Assembly (NCBI GenBank): GCA_021153325.1
Contig: JAGKTQ010000027.1
Span: 1 to 28,527 of the forward strand
Direction: 5' to 3'
Origin: Lachnospiraceae bacterium
GTDB taxonomy: Bacteria > Bacillota > Clostridia > Lachnospirales > Lachnospiraceae
DNA: 28,527 nt
Shown here: in pieces, positions 1 to 8,668 of the stretch
Position numbering within the stretch: the first letter of the stretch is position 1
Layout: the number at the start of each line of letters is the position of its first letter
The notes under the pieces: generated by a model
The model's database searches: none
What the model saw: only the letters and a program-made list of their open reading frames with translations
Told to the model about the DNA's origin: nothing
Translations under genes and position numbers: made by a program

Positions 1-61
1 AATTATATATATTTACATTTCAAATTTTATTCTTAAACACACGAAGGGAGTTATACACAGT
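1..61. other. dnaA-dnaN intergenic tail with DnaA-box-like sites (possible oriC part)
   Basis: This very AT-rich stretch lies just upstream of dnaN. Bases 51-59 read TTATACACA, an exact fit to the DnaA-box consensus TTATNCACA. Bases 33-41 read TTAAACACA, one mismatch, in the same orientation and 18 bases upstream. Bases 1-30 are almost pure A/T and could belong to an unwinding region. In Bacillus-type origins the dnaA-dnaN gap carries DnaA boxes and the unwinding element, so this is plausibly the edge of such a site. dnaA and most of the gap lie outside the window, so the origin cannot be confirmed here. Confidence 0.55.
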
Positions 62-1171
62 ATGAAATTAGTTTGTTCCAAATCTAATCTTTTGAATGGT
101 GTTCAGATTGTATCTAAAGCAGTACCAAGTAAAACAACAATGTCTATATTAGAATGTATCCTTGTAGATGCTTCAAAAGGTGTTATCAAATTAACAGCTA
201 ACGATATGGAACTTGGAATAGAAACAACAATTGAAGGCGAGATTATAGAAAAAGGTATTATAGCATTAGATGCTAAGATCTTTTTAGAAATTGTAAGAAA
301 ACTTCCTGATAGTGATATTACAATAGAAACAGACTCTTCTTATAAAACAACAATTACATGTGAAAAAGCTAAATTTAATATTATTGGAAAATCTGGAGAA
401 GACTTTTCTTATCTTCCTATTATTGAAAGAGAAGATTCTGTTGTTGTTTCACAGTTTACTTTAAAAGAAATTGTACGTCAGACTATCTTTTCTATTTCTG
501 ACAATGACAACAATAAATTGATGACAGGTGAATTATTTGAAATCAGTGGAAATGAATTAAAGGTTGTTTCACTGGATGGACATCGTATTTCAATCCGTAA
601 AATTGAATTAAAGAACGAATATACAAATAAAAAAGTTGTTGTTCCAGGAAAAACATTAAATGAAGTAAGTAAGATCTTATCTGGTGATACAGATAAAGAT
701 GTAAGCATTTTCTTTACAGACAAGCATGTTGTATTTGAATTTGATAATACTGTAGTAGTTTCTCGTCTTATTGAAGGAGAATATTTCAAAATAGATCAAA
801 TGCTTTCCAGTGATTATGAAACAAAAGTAAAAATTAATAAAAAAGAATTTTTAAATTGTATTGATAGAGCTACTCTTCTTGTAAAAGAAGGCGATAAAAA
901 ACCAATTATCATTAATATTACAGATGATACAATGGAATTAAAGATTAATTCTACTGTAGGTAGCATGAATGAAGAAATTGATATTGCAAAGAGCGGAAAA
1001 GATTTGATGATTGGATTTAATCCAAAATTCTTAATTGATGCACTGAAGGTTATTGATGATGAAGAAATTGAAATTTATCTTGTAAATCCAAAGGCACCAT
1101 GCTTTATCAAAAACCCGGAAGAAAGCTATATTTACCTTATTCTGCCTGTAAACTTTACTACAGTAAACTAA
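62..1171 (+). CDS. dnaN: DNA polymerase III beta subunit (sliding clamp)
   Basis: This is the processivity clamp of the replicative polymerase: a dimeric ring around DNA that tethers polymerase III and repair partners. The 369-residue product has the usual clamp length, three repeated clamp domains of about 120 residues each, and the typical C-terminal end (ILPVNF). The ATG start is preceded by AAGGGAG at 44-50, and the spacer between that site and the ATG is filled by a DnaA-box sequence. It is the first gene of the dnaN-yaaA-recF-gyrB-gyrA series, the conserved order beside the chromosomal origin in Firmicutes. There are no anomalies in length or frame. Confidence 0.97.
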   Translation: MKLVCSKSNLLNGVQIVSKAVPSKTTMSILECILVDASKGVIKLTANDMELGIETTIEGEIIEKGIIALDAKIFLEIVRKLPDSDITIETDSSYKTTITCEKAKFNIIGKSGEDFSYLPIIEREDSVVVSQFTLKEIVRQTIFSISDNDNNKLMTGELFEISGNELKVVSLDGHRISIRKIELKNEYTNKKVVVPGKTLNEVSKILSGDTDKDVSIFFTDKHVVFEFDNTVVVSRLIEGEYFKIDQMLSSDYETKVKINKKEFLNCIDRATLLVKEGDKKPIIINITDDTMELKINSTVGSMNEEIDIAKSGKDLMIGFNPKFLIDALKVIDDEEIEIYLVNPKAPCFIKNPEESYIYLILPVNFTTVN

Positions 1172-1225
1172 AAACTTATTTTTAAAATAAATTTAGAATA
1201 ACTATTGACCAGAATTGGAGTAAAT

Positions 1226-1435
1226 ATGGAAGTTGTTAAATTAAGAGATGATTATATAAAACTGGGTCAGGCGCTGAAAGCGGCTGGTTTGGTTGAGTCC
1301 GGTGTTGATGCGAAATTTGTAATACAGGATGGTCTTGTTAAAGTAAACGGAAAAGTTGAATTACAGCGCGGTAAAAAGCTGATTGACGGTGATATTGTAG
1401 AGTTTGACGGCGAAGAAATTAAAATAACAAAATAG
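1226..1435 (+). CDS. yaaA: S4-domain RNA-binding protein YaaA
   Basis: This is a 69-residue protein consisting almost entirely of one S4 RNA-binding fold, with the typical pattern LKAAGLVESG ... VKVNGKVELQRGKKL ... GDIVEF. The family lies between dnaN and recF in most Firmicutes; ribosome association has been suggested for relatives, but its role is not settled. A longer reading from a TTG at 1205 is possible. I chose the ATG at 1226 because GGAG at 1217-1220 lies five bases upstream of it and because the resulting length matches the family. The stop codon overlaps the ribosome binding site of recF, so the two genes are probably cotranscribed. Confidence 0.92.
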   Translation: MEVVKLRDDYIKLGQALKAAGLVESGVDAKFVIQDGLVKVNGKVELQRGKKLIDGDIVEFDGEEIKITK

Positions 1436-1450
1436 AGGTAATATTAAAAA

Positions 1451-2533
1451 ATGATAATAAAATCATTGGAGCTGGCAAATTTTAGAAATTACGAAAGTCT
1501 GAATATTGAATTTGACCGTGGAACTAATATTCTTTTTGGAGATAATGCCCAGGGAAAAACAAATATATTAGAAGCTATTTTCTTATCTTCTACTACAAAA
1601 TCCCATAAAGGAAGCAAAGATCAGGATATTATTAAATTTGGGTATGATGAGGCACATATAAGGACTTATCTTGAAAAAGAGGATATTGAATATAAAGTTG
1701 ATATGCACCTTCGGAAAAGTAAATCAAAAGGAATTGCTATCAATGGGCAGAAAATAAAAAAAGCTGCTGAGCTTTTGGGACTTTTAAATGTTGTATTCTT
1801 TTCACCGGAAGATTTGAGTATTATAAAAAATGGACCTTCTGAGAGAAGAAGATTTGTAGATATGGAATTGTGTCAGTTAGACAATTTCTATCTTTATAAC
1901 TTAAATCATTATAATAAAATAGTAAATCAGAGGAATAAACTTTTAAAAGATCTGTTTATGAACCCTGATTTAAAGGATACACTTAATATATGGGATTCCC
2001 AGCTTTTATCCTTTGGTAGTAAGATCATTGAAAGACGTCAGCTTTTTGTTTCACAGTTAAATGATATTATATACGATATACATAAGAAATTATCAGGCGG
2101 AAAAGAAGAATTAATCATAAAATATGAACCGGAAGTTACGATTGAAAATTACGAAAGCAAATTAAGGATCAATCAGGAAAGAGATATTCGTTTAAAACAG
2201 ACAACGGTAGGTCCTCACAGAGATGATTTTGCTTTTATTGTAAACGATGTAGATATTCGCAAATTCGGTTCTCAGGGACAACAAAGAACTGCTGCTCTCT
2301 CTTTGAAATTATCTGAAATAGAGTTAGTGAAAAAAATAGCAAAGGATACACCGGTTCTTCTGTTGGATGACGTTTTATCAGAGCTTGACAGTAACAGACA
2401 AAATTATCTTTTAAATAGTATTGGTGATATTCAGACGATTATAACTTGTACGGGATTGGATGAATTTGTAAATAATCGTTTTGAAATAAATAAAGTTTAT
2501 AATGTTACAAATGGTGTTGTAGAAAGCAAGTAA
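1451..2533 (+). CDS. recF: DNA replication and repair protein RecF
   Basis: RecF is an SMC-like ATPase that, with RecO and RecR, loads RecA at single-strand gaps and helps restart stalled forks. The 360-residue product shows the Walker A motif GDNAQGKT at residues 30-37, the ABC signature GSQGQQR at 273-279, and the Walker B/D-loop PVLLLDDVLSELD from residue 301. These match the family in spacing and length. The ATG lies 15 bases after the yaaA stop, with AGAGGT overlapping that stop. It is cotranscribed with yaaA and perhaps gyrB. Confidence 0.97.
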   Translation: MIIKSLELANFRNYESLNIEFDRGTNILFGDNAQGKTNILEAIFLSSTTKSHKGSKDQDIIKFGYDEAHIRTYLEKEDIEYKVDMHLRKSKSKGIAINGQKIKKAAELLGLLNVVFFSPEDLSIIKNGPSERRRFVDMELCQLDNFYLYNLNHYNKIVNQRNKLLKDLFMNPDLKDTLNIWDSQLLSFGSKIIERRQLFVSQLNDIIYDIHKKLSGGKEELIIKYEPEVTIENYESKLRINQERDIRLKQTTVGPHRDDFAFIVNDVDIRKFGSQGQQRTAALSLKLSEIELVKKIAKDTPVLLLDDVLSELDSNRQNYLLNSIGDIQTIITCTGLDEFVNNRFEINKVYNVTNGVVESK

Positions 2534-2586
2534 AAGATTTTCATCGGTTCAAGGAAACAGATTGAAAGAAAGGCATGGTTATTGAT

Positions 2587-4503
2587 ATGAGTAACGAATA
2601 TGGAGCAGACCAAATACAGATATTGGAAGGTTTGGAAGCAGTAAGAAAAAGACCGGGTATGTATATTGGAAGTACTTCAATAAGAGGTTTACATCATTTA
2701 GTATACGAAATTGTAGATAATTCAGTGGATGAAGCATTGGCTGGTTATTGTGATACCATTGATGTTACAATTAATAAAGACAATTCTATAACAGTTATTG
2801 ATAATGGTCGTGGTATTCCGGTAGGAATCAATCATAAAGCAGGACTTCCGGCTGTTGAAGTCGTATTTACGATTCTTCATGCAGGTGGAAAATTCGGAGG
2901 TGGAGGATACAAAGTATCTGGTGGTCTTCATGGTGTTGGTGCTTCTGTAGTAAATGCTCTCTCCGACTGGCTTGAGGTAGAAATTTTTACAGAAGGTAAG
3001 ATTTATAAACAACGTTATGAAAGAGGACATGTATGCTATCCTCTTAAAGTTGTAGGAGAATGTGAGCCGGAAAAAACAGGAACAAAAATAACCTTTAAGC
3101 CTGATGGAACAATTTTTGAAGAAACAGTTTATGATTATGATACTTTAAAACAAAGATTCCGTGAAATGGCATTCCTTACAAAGAATTTGAAAATTATCCT
3201 TCGTGATGACAGAGAAGAACCTCAGAAAGTAAAGGAATTCCATTATGCAGGTGGTATTAAGGAATTTGTTACTTATTTAAACAAAAGCAAAGCTCCTCTT
3301 TATGAAAATGTCATGTATTTTGAGGGTAGCAAAAATAATGTTTATGTTGAGGTGGCTCTTCAACACAATGATTCCTATACAGAGAGTGTTTACAGTTTTG
3401 TAAATAATATTACAACACCGGAAGGTGGTACACATCTGGTAGGTTTTAGAAATGCTTTAACAAAAACTTTTAATGATTACGCAAGAAGTAATAAATTGTT
3501 AAAAGATAGTGAGTCAAATCTTTCTGGTGAAGATATTAGAGAAGGTCTGACAGCTATTGTCAGTATAAAAATAGAGGATCCACAGTTTGAAGGACAGACA
3601 AAACAAAAGCTTGGAAATTCCGAAGCAAGAGGTGCTGTAGACAGTATTGTAAGTGAACAGTTAACTTATTTCTTAGAGCAGAATCCTTCTGTTGCAAAAA
3701 CAATATGCGAAAAATCTATTTTGGCGCAGCGTGCAAGAGATGCAGCAAGAAAAGCAAGAGACTTAACAAGAAGAAAAACAGCTTTGGAAAATAGTTCTCT
3801 TCCAGGTAAACTTGCAGATTGTTCTGATAAAGATCCTAAGAACTGCGAAATTTATATCGTAGAGGGAGATTCTGCCGGCGGTTCTGCTAAGACAGCACGA
3901 AGCCGTGCAACACAGGCTATTCTTCCACTAAGAGGTAAAATTTTAAATGTAGAAAAAGCAAGATTAGATAAAATATATGCTAACGCAGAGATAAAAGCAA
4001 TGATCACTGCATTTGGTACAGGTATTCACGATGATTTTGATATCAGTAAGCTTCGTTACCACAAGATTATTATTATGACGGATGCCGATGTTGATGGTGC
4101 ACATATTGCTACTCTTCTACTCACATTTATTTATCGTTTTATGCCAGAATTGATCAAACAAGGTTATGTTTATCTGGCACAACCACCTCTTTATAAATTA
4201 GAGAAAAATAAAAAAGTATGGTATGCATACAGTGATGAAGAATTAGATAAAATTCTTACAGAAGTAGGAAGAGATCAAAATAATAAAATTCAACGTTATA
4301 AAGGTCTTGGAGAAATGGATGCGGAACAGCTTTGGGATACAACCATGGATCCAGAAAAGAGAATTTTGCTTCGTGTGTCCATGAATGAAGAAGCAGAATC
4401 AGAACTGGATCTGACTTTTACAACTCTTATGGGTGATAAGGTTGAACCAAGACGTGAATTTATTGAAGAAAATGCAAAATATGTAAAGAATTTAGATATA
4501 TAA
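2587..4503 (+). CDS. gyrB: DNA gyrase subunit B
   Basis: This is the ATPase subunit of gyrase, which with GyrA introduces negative supercoils. Numbered from the chosen start, the GHKL ATPase box EIVDNSVDEALAG carries the catalytic Glu41 and Asn45, and DNGRGIP (from Asp72) and the glycine-rich lid LHGVGASVVNAL follow. The TOPRIM domain has EGDSA at 426-430 and the metal-binding DADVD at 499-503, then the C-terminal RYKGLGEM and QLWDTTM motifs. It has about 638 residues, the short Gram-positive form. An ATG at 2575 is in frame but has GAAAGAAAGG only one base before it; the ATG at 2587 (MSNEYG) gives workable spacing and fits the family N-terminus better. Confidence 0.96.
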   Translation: MSNEYGADQIQILEGLEAVRKRPGMYIGSTSIRGLHHLVYEIVDNSVDEALAGYCDTIDVTINKDNSITVIDNGRGIPVGINHKAGLPAVEVVFTILHAGGKFGGGGYKVSGGLHGVGASVVNALSDWLEVEIFTEGKIYKQRYERGHVCYPLKVVGECEPEKTGTKITFKPDGTIFEETVYDYDTLKQRFREMAFLTKNLKIILRDDREEPQKVKEFHYAGGIKEFVTYLNKSKAPLYENVMYFEGSKNNVYVEVALQHNDSYTESVYSFVNNITTPEGGTHLVGFRNALTKTFNDYARSNKLLKDSESNLSGEDIREGLTAIVSIKIEDPQFEGQTKQKLGNSEARGAVDSIVSEQLTYFLEQNPSVAKTICEKSILAQRARDAARKARDLTRRKTALENSSLPGKLADCSDKDPKNCEIYIVEGDSAGGSAKTARSRATQAILPLRGKILNVEKARLDKIYANAEIKAMITAFGTGIHDDFDISKLRYHKIIIMTDADVDGAHIATLLLTFIYRFMPELIKQGYVYLAQPPLYKLEKNKKVWYAYSDEELDKILTEVGRDQNNKIQRYKGLGEMDAEQLWDTTMDPEKRILLRVSMNEEAESELDLTFTTLMGDKVEPRREFIEENAKYVKNLDI

Positions 4504-4533
4504 TAACATATTTTATGCAGAAAAGAGGAAAAA

Positions 4534-7101
4534 ATGGACGATCAAATTTTTGATAAAATTCATGAAGTTGACCTGAAGAAAACAATGGAAAAGTCTTACA
4601 TAGACTATGCTATGAGCGTTATTGCTTCTCGTGCACTTCCTGATGTAAGAGATGGTTTAAAGCCGGTTCAGCGAAGAGTTTTATATTCCATGATTGAGTT
4701 AAATAATGGTCCTGACAAGCCACACAGAAAAAGTGCTCGTATTGTCGGTGATACAATGGGTAAATACCATCCACACGGTGACAGTTCTATTTATGGTGCT
4801 TTGGTCAACATGGCACAGGAATGGTCAACTCGTTATCCACTTGTAGACGGTCATGGAAACTTTGGTTCTGTAGACGGTGATGGTGCTGCTGCTATGCGTT
4901 ATACGGAAGCAAGACTTAGCAAGATTTCTATGGAACTTTTAGCGGATATTAATAAAGATACCGTTGATTTTACACCAAACTTTGATGAAACAGAAAAAGA
5001 GCCTACTGTACTTCCAAGCCGTTATCCAAATCTTCTGGTAAATGGTACTTCCGGTATTGCTGTAGGTATGGCTACTAATATTCCACCTCATAATTTGAGA
5101 GAAGTGATCAGTGCAGTAGTAAAGATCATTGATAACAAAGTAGAAGGAAAAGAAACAGAAATAGAGGAACTTTTAGAGATCATAAAAGGACCAGATTTCC
5201 CTACAGGTGGTATTATCCTTGGTACTAGAGGAAGTGAAGAGGCTTACAGAACAGGCCGTGGTAAAGTTAAGGTACGTGCTGTTACAGATATTGAAACAAT
5301 GTCTAATGGAAAGAGCCGTATTGTTGTTACCGAACTTCCTTATATGGTAAATAAGGCGAGATTAATTGAAAAAATAGCAGAACTTGTGCGTGATAAAAAA
5401 ATAGATGGTATTACAGACCTTCGAGATGAATCCAACAGAGAAGGTATGCGTATTGTTATTGAATTAAGACGAGACGCCAATGCAAATGTAATATTAAATC
5501 AGCTTTATAAACATACACAGCTTCAGGATACTTTTGGTATCATTATGCTTGCACTTGTAAATAATGAGCCAAAGATCATGAACCTTCTTGATATGCTCGG
5601 ATATTATTTGAAACATCAGGAAGACGTTGTTACAAGAAGAACAAAATATGATTTGAATAAAGCAGAAGAAAGAGATCATATTTTACAAGGTTTATTAATT
5701 GCTCTTGATAATATTGATGAAGTCATTCAGATTATTAGAAGCAGCCAAAATACACAGATTGCCAAAGAAAAATTGATGGAACGCTTCGGTCTTACAGAAG
5801 TACAATCACAGGCAATCGTAGATATGCGTCTGCGAGCTCTTACCGGTTTGGAAAGAGAAAAACTGGAAAATGAACATAAAGAATTGGTTGCTAAAATTGC
5901 AGAATTAAAAGCAATTCTTGCAGACGAGAAATTATTGCTTGGCGTTATCAAAGAGGAAATTCTTATTATTTCTGAAAAATACGGAGATGACAGAAGAAGT
6001 GCTATTGGATTTGATCAGTTCGATATTTCTATGGAAGATTTAATTCCAAGAGATAATACTGTTATTGCTATGACAAGTCTTGGTTATATCAAGAGAATGA
6101 CTGTAGATAATTTCAAGGCACAGAACAGAGGCGGTAAAGGCATTAAGGGAATGCAGACGATTGAGGATGACTATATTGAAGACTTACTCATGACTACGAC
6201 CCATCATTATTTGATGTTCTTTACAAATTTTGGTCGTGTATATCGTTTGAAAGCATATGAAATACCGGAAGCAAGCAGAACAGCAAGAGGAACAGCTATT
6301 GTTAATTTATTGCAGCTGAACCCTGGTGAAAAAATATCTGCGATGATACCAATTAAAGATTATGATGAAAACAAGAATTTATTCATGATCACAAAAAATG
6401 GTATTGCAAAGAAAACTTCCATCATGGAATATAGTAATGTGCGTAAAAATGGTCTTACAGCAATTAATTTAAGAGAAGATGATGAGTTAATTGAAGTAAA
6501 GACAACAAGAGAAAATACAGAAATTTTCCTTGTAACAAAGCTTGGTATGTGTATTCGTTTTAAAGAAACAGATGTAAGAAATACCGGAAGAAATTCTATG
6601 GGTGTTATTGGTATGAATCTGGATCATGGCGATGAAATTGTAGGTATGCAGTTAGATCATCAGGGAGATTCCTTATTGATTGTTTCTGAAAACGGTATGG
6701 GTAAACGTACTTTCCTTAATGAATTTACGGTACAAAAACGTGGCGGAAAAGGTGTAAAATGTTACAAGATAACAGAAAAGACCGGCGATGTTGTAGGTGT
6801 GAAGGCTGTTAAGGATGATAATGAAATTATGATGATAACAACAGAAGGTGTTATTATTCAGCTTAGAATGGATGATATTTCTACTTTAGGAAGAATTACT
6901 TCCGGTGTGAAATTAATTAATCTTGATAAAGGTGTTAAGGTTGCTAAGATCGCAAAAGTAAGAGAGAAAGTATCCAATGGTAATCAGGAATTTGAGAACA
7001 TTGATGATGCAATGGAGAATATTCCAGAAGAAGAAAAAAATGTCGTTATTGTTGAAGAAGATGACGAAAATGTAACATTACCTCAGGAAGAGGAAGAGTA
7101 A
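4534..7101 (+). CDS. gyrA: DNA gyrase subunit A
   Basis: This is the DNA-cleaving and rejoining subunit of gyrase. The catalytic tyrosine is Tyr123, in AAAMRYTEARL. The C-terminal wrapping domain has QNRGGKG at 530-536 in the GyrA-box position and a second related copy QKRGGKG at 734-740, which separates it from topoisomerase IV ParC. The product ends in a strongly acidic tail (about 45 residues, finishing LPQEEEE), a common regulatory extension. In the quinolone-resistance region HGDSSIYGAL, Ser84 (E. coli Ser83) is kept, but residue 88, equivalent to E. coli Asp87, is Gly (codon GGT at 4795-4797). AGAGGA precedes the ATG. gyrB and gyrA form one unit, 30 bases apart. Confidence 0.97.
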   Translation: MDDQIFDKIHEVDLKKTMEKSYIDYAMSVIASRALPDVRDGLKPVQRRVLYSMIELNNGPDKPHRKSARIVGDTMGKYHPHGDSSIYGALVNMAQEWSTRYPLVDGHGNFGSVDGDGAAAMRYTEARLSKISMELLADINKDTVDFTPNFDETEKEPTVLPSRYPNLLVNGTSGIAVGMATNIPPHNLREVISAVVKIIDNKVEGKETEIEELLEIIKGPDFPTGGIILGTRGSEEAYRTGRGKVKVRAVTDIETMSNGKSRIVVTELPYMVNKARLIEKIAELVRDKKIDGITDLRDESNREGMRIVIELRRDANANVILNQLYKHTQLQDTFGIIMLALVNNEPKIMNLLDMLGYYLKHQEDVVTRRTKYDLNKAEERDHILQGLLIALDNIDEVIQIIRSSQNTQIAKEKLMERFGLTEVQSQAIVDMRLRALTGLEREKLENEHKELVAKIAELKAILADEKLLLGVIKEEILIISEKYGDDRRSAIGFDQFDISMEDLIPRDNTVIAMTSLGYIKRMTVDNFKAQNRGGKGIKGMQTIEDDYIEDLLMTTTHHYLMFFTNFGRVYRLKAYEIPEASRTARGTAIVNLLQLNPGEKISAMIPIKDYDENKNLFMITKNGIAKKTSIMEYSNVRKNGLTAINLREDDELIEVKTTRENTEIFLVTKLGMCIRFKETDVRNTGRNSMGVIGMNLDHGDEIVGMQLDHQGDSLLIVSENGMGKRTFLNEFTVQKRGGKGVKCYKITEKTGDVVGVKAVKDDNEIMMITTEGVIIQLRMDDISTLGRITSGVKLINLDKGVKVAKIAKVREKVSNGNQEFENIDDAMENIPEEEKNVVIVEEDDENVTLPQEEEE

Positions 7102-7110
7102 AGAACTAAT

Positions 7111-7152
7111 AATAAGCTGTTATATCAATGTATGATATGGCAGCTTATTTTT
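7111..7152 (+). terminator. Intrinsic terminator after gyrA
   Basis: AATAAGCTG (7111-7119) pairs perfectly with CAGCTTATT (7141-7149). The stem continues through two possible G-U pairs into ATATCA/TGATAT (7122-7127 with 7133-7138) around a five-base loop. A run of five T follows at 7148-7152. It lies ten bases after the gyrA stop and ends 20 bases before the histidine-kinase start, so it closes the replication block. Any readthrough would feed the kinase gene, for which I see no convincing promoter of its own. Confidence 0.85.
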
Positions 7153-7172
7153 CAAATGGAAAAGGGGAGAAA

Positions 7173-8003
7173 ATGACTAATAATAGAAAGATTATAAGAG
7201 CTTTGCTTATCATAAGCGGAATGCAGTTCTTTATTGGGCTTTCTGTTTTGATCACAGCAATTATAAAAATAACGGATAGAATAAACGATATTATTTTTCT
7301 AGTTGCAGCAATGATGATTTTTAGTAGTATTTTATCTATTTTTGTTTTATATACATTTTATCAGAAACAGAATAATAACTTAGAAGAGAGTATGAAAAAT
7401 CTGGAAGAACTAAATACAAAACTTAGGGCACAGCGGCATGATTATTTGAATCATTTACAAGTAATTTATGGACTGATGGAATTAGAAGAGTATGAAGAAG
7501 CCAAGAAATACATGCAGCCAGTTTTTAAAGATATAATGAAAGTAAGTAAGGCTTTGAAAACAAAGCAGCCAGCTGTAAATGCACTCTTACAGGCAAAAAT
7601 GGAAGCGGCAGAAAAAGAAAATATTGATTTTTATATGGAAATACGTTCTGATTTAAAATATATAAATATGGAACCATGGGATTTGTGTAAAATACTTGGA
7701 AATCTGATCGATAATGCGATAACTGCTCTTTCAAAAAAAGAAGAAGATAAACAGATTCATATTGAGATATGGGAAGATAAGATAAATTACTTTTTCTGTA
7801 TTTATAATAATGGACCTGAGATTCCTAAGGAGCATTTGGAATTGATATTTAAACAAGGCTTTACAACAAAAAAAGAGGAAGGACATGGTATGGGATTAGC
7901 CATTATAAGCCGTATTCTAAAAGAAAATGGCGGAAAAATCTCAGTTTCCTCAAATGAAAATAAGACTAGCTTTGAAGTTGAAATTAAAAAAACGACATTT
8001 TAG
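7173..8003 (+). CDS. Membrane sensor histidine kinase, Spo0B-type (CitA/LytS/AgrC-like)
   Basis: This is a 276-residue membrane histidine kinase with two N-terminal transmembrane helices (about residues 9-31 and 38-63) and no sizeable extracellular domain, so it probably senses something in or at the membrane. A Spo0B-type dimerisation helix follows, with the likely phosphoacceptor His89 in QRHDYLNHLQ. The ATPase domain has the N-box NLIDNA (Asn177, Asn181), G1 box NNGPEIP (212-218, lacking the usual Asp, as in some CitA/AgrC relatives) and G2 box GHGMGLA (237-243). The start is the ATG at 7173, six bases after AGGGGAG; an upstream in-frame ATG at 7128 lies inside the gyrA terminator. The likely partner is the LytTR regulator three genes downstream. 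Confidence 0.88.
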   Translation: MTNNRKIIRALLIISGMQFFIGLSVLITAIIKITDRINDIIFLVAAMMIFSSILSIFVLYTFYQKQNNNLEESMKNLEELNTKLRAQRHDYLNHLQVIYGLMELEEYEEAKKYMQPVFKDIMKVSKALKTKQPAVNALLQAKMEAAEKENIDFYMEIRSDLKYINMEPWDLCKILGNLIDNAITALSKKEEDKQIHIEIWEDKINYFFCIYNNGPEIPKEHLELIFKQGFTTKKEEGHGMGLAIISRILKENGGKISVSSNENKTSFEVEIKKTTF

Positions 8004-8134
8004 TTAAAAATATGTATAAGTGAAAGGATATGTATTTAAAAAGTTTTTAAATTAAAGTAAATTATAATTACAATAAAACAGATGCTTGAAAGTAAAATGC
8101 AGGATAGCAGATGAAAGAAAGGGGGAAAATAGAT

Positions 8135-8617
8135 ATGATAGAAGGGTTAGTGGTTCTTGGCATTATTCTTTTTATTGTAGGTTTTATATTACTTGGAGTT
8201 GAAATGGTAGTGCCAGGATTTGGAGTACCTGGAGTATCAGGAATTGCTTGTCTTGTAATTGGATTATTTTTGACAGCTGATACAGTAGAAGAAGGTATTA
8301 TTATTTTACTTATCGTTTTAGCTTTACTTGCTATTATGTTTGCAATTATTTTAAAACTTTTATCATCAGGAAAGTTGAAATCACCGATTATTTTAAAAGA
8401 TGAGCTTACAACAGAAAGTGGTTTTATCAGTTCTAATGATTTAAATTATTTGCTTGGAAAAGAAGGAAAAGCAGTAACTGATTTAAGACCTGCTGGTAGG
8501 GGAAGTTTTGATGGTGTAGAATTTAATATCATGTCTGAAAGTAAGTTTATTACAAAAGATACTTCTATTGTAATTTATAAAGTAGAAGGTTCCAAATTGA
8601 TCGTAAAAGAAATTTAA
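8135..8617 (+). CDS. NfeD-family membrane protein (flotillin partner)
   Basis: This is a short-form NfeD protein of 160 residues. Three hydrophobic helices lie at about residues 5-27, 33-51 and 57-82, with the family hairpin VEMVVPGFGVPGVSG between the first two. A soluble C-terminal beta domain of OB-fold type follows (about 95-160: GKEGKAVTDLRPAGRGSFDG). NfeD proteins are nearly always encoded beside a flotillin/stomatin and are thought to act with it in membrane microdomains. Here FloA follows within about 50 bases. The start is the ATG at 8135 behind AAAGGGGG at 8118-8125; the ATG at 8111 lies upstream of that site. A TATAAT at 8063-8068 in the 131-base gap before the gene may be part of a promoter, but no good -35 is visible. 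Confidence 0.9.
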   Translation: MIEGLVVLGIILFIVGFILLGVEMVVPGFGVPGVSGIACLVIGLFLTADTVEEGIIILLIVLALLAIMFAIILKLLSSGKLKSPIILKDELTTESGFISSNDLNYLLGKEGKAVTDLRPAGRGSFDGVEFNIMSESKFITKDTSIVIYKVEGSKLIVKEI

Positions 8618-8668
8618 AAAACCTGAAAACATTTGATTGAAGTATTTTTATTTTATGGAGGGAAGATT

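Noticed and set aside
1174..1196. A/T-only palindrome after dnaN as a terminator
   Set aside because: The stem contains no G-C pair and no following T-run, and dnaN is normally cotranscribed with yaaA and recF.
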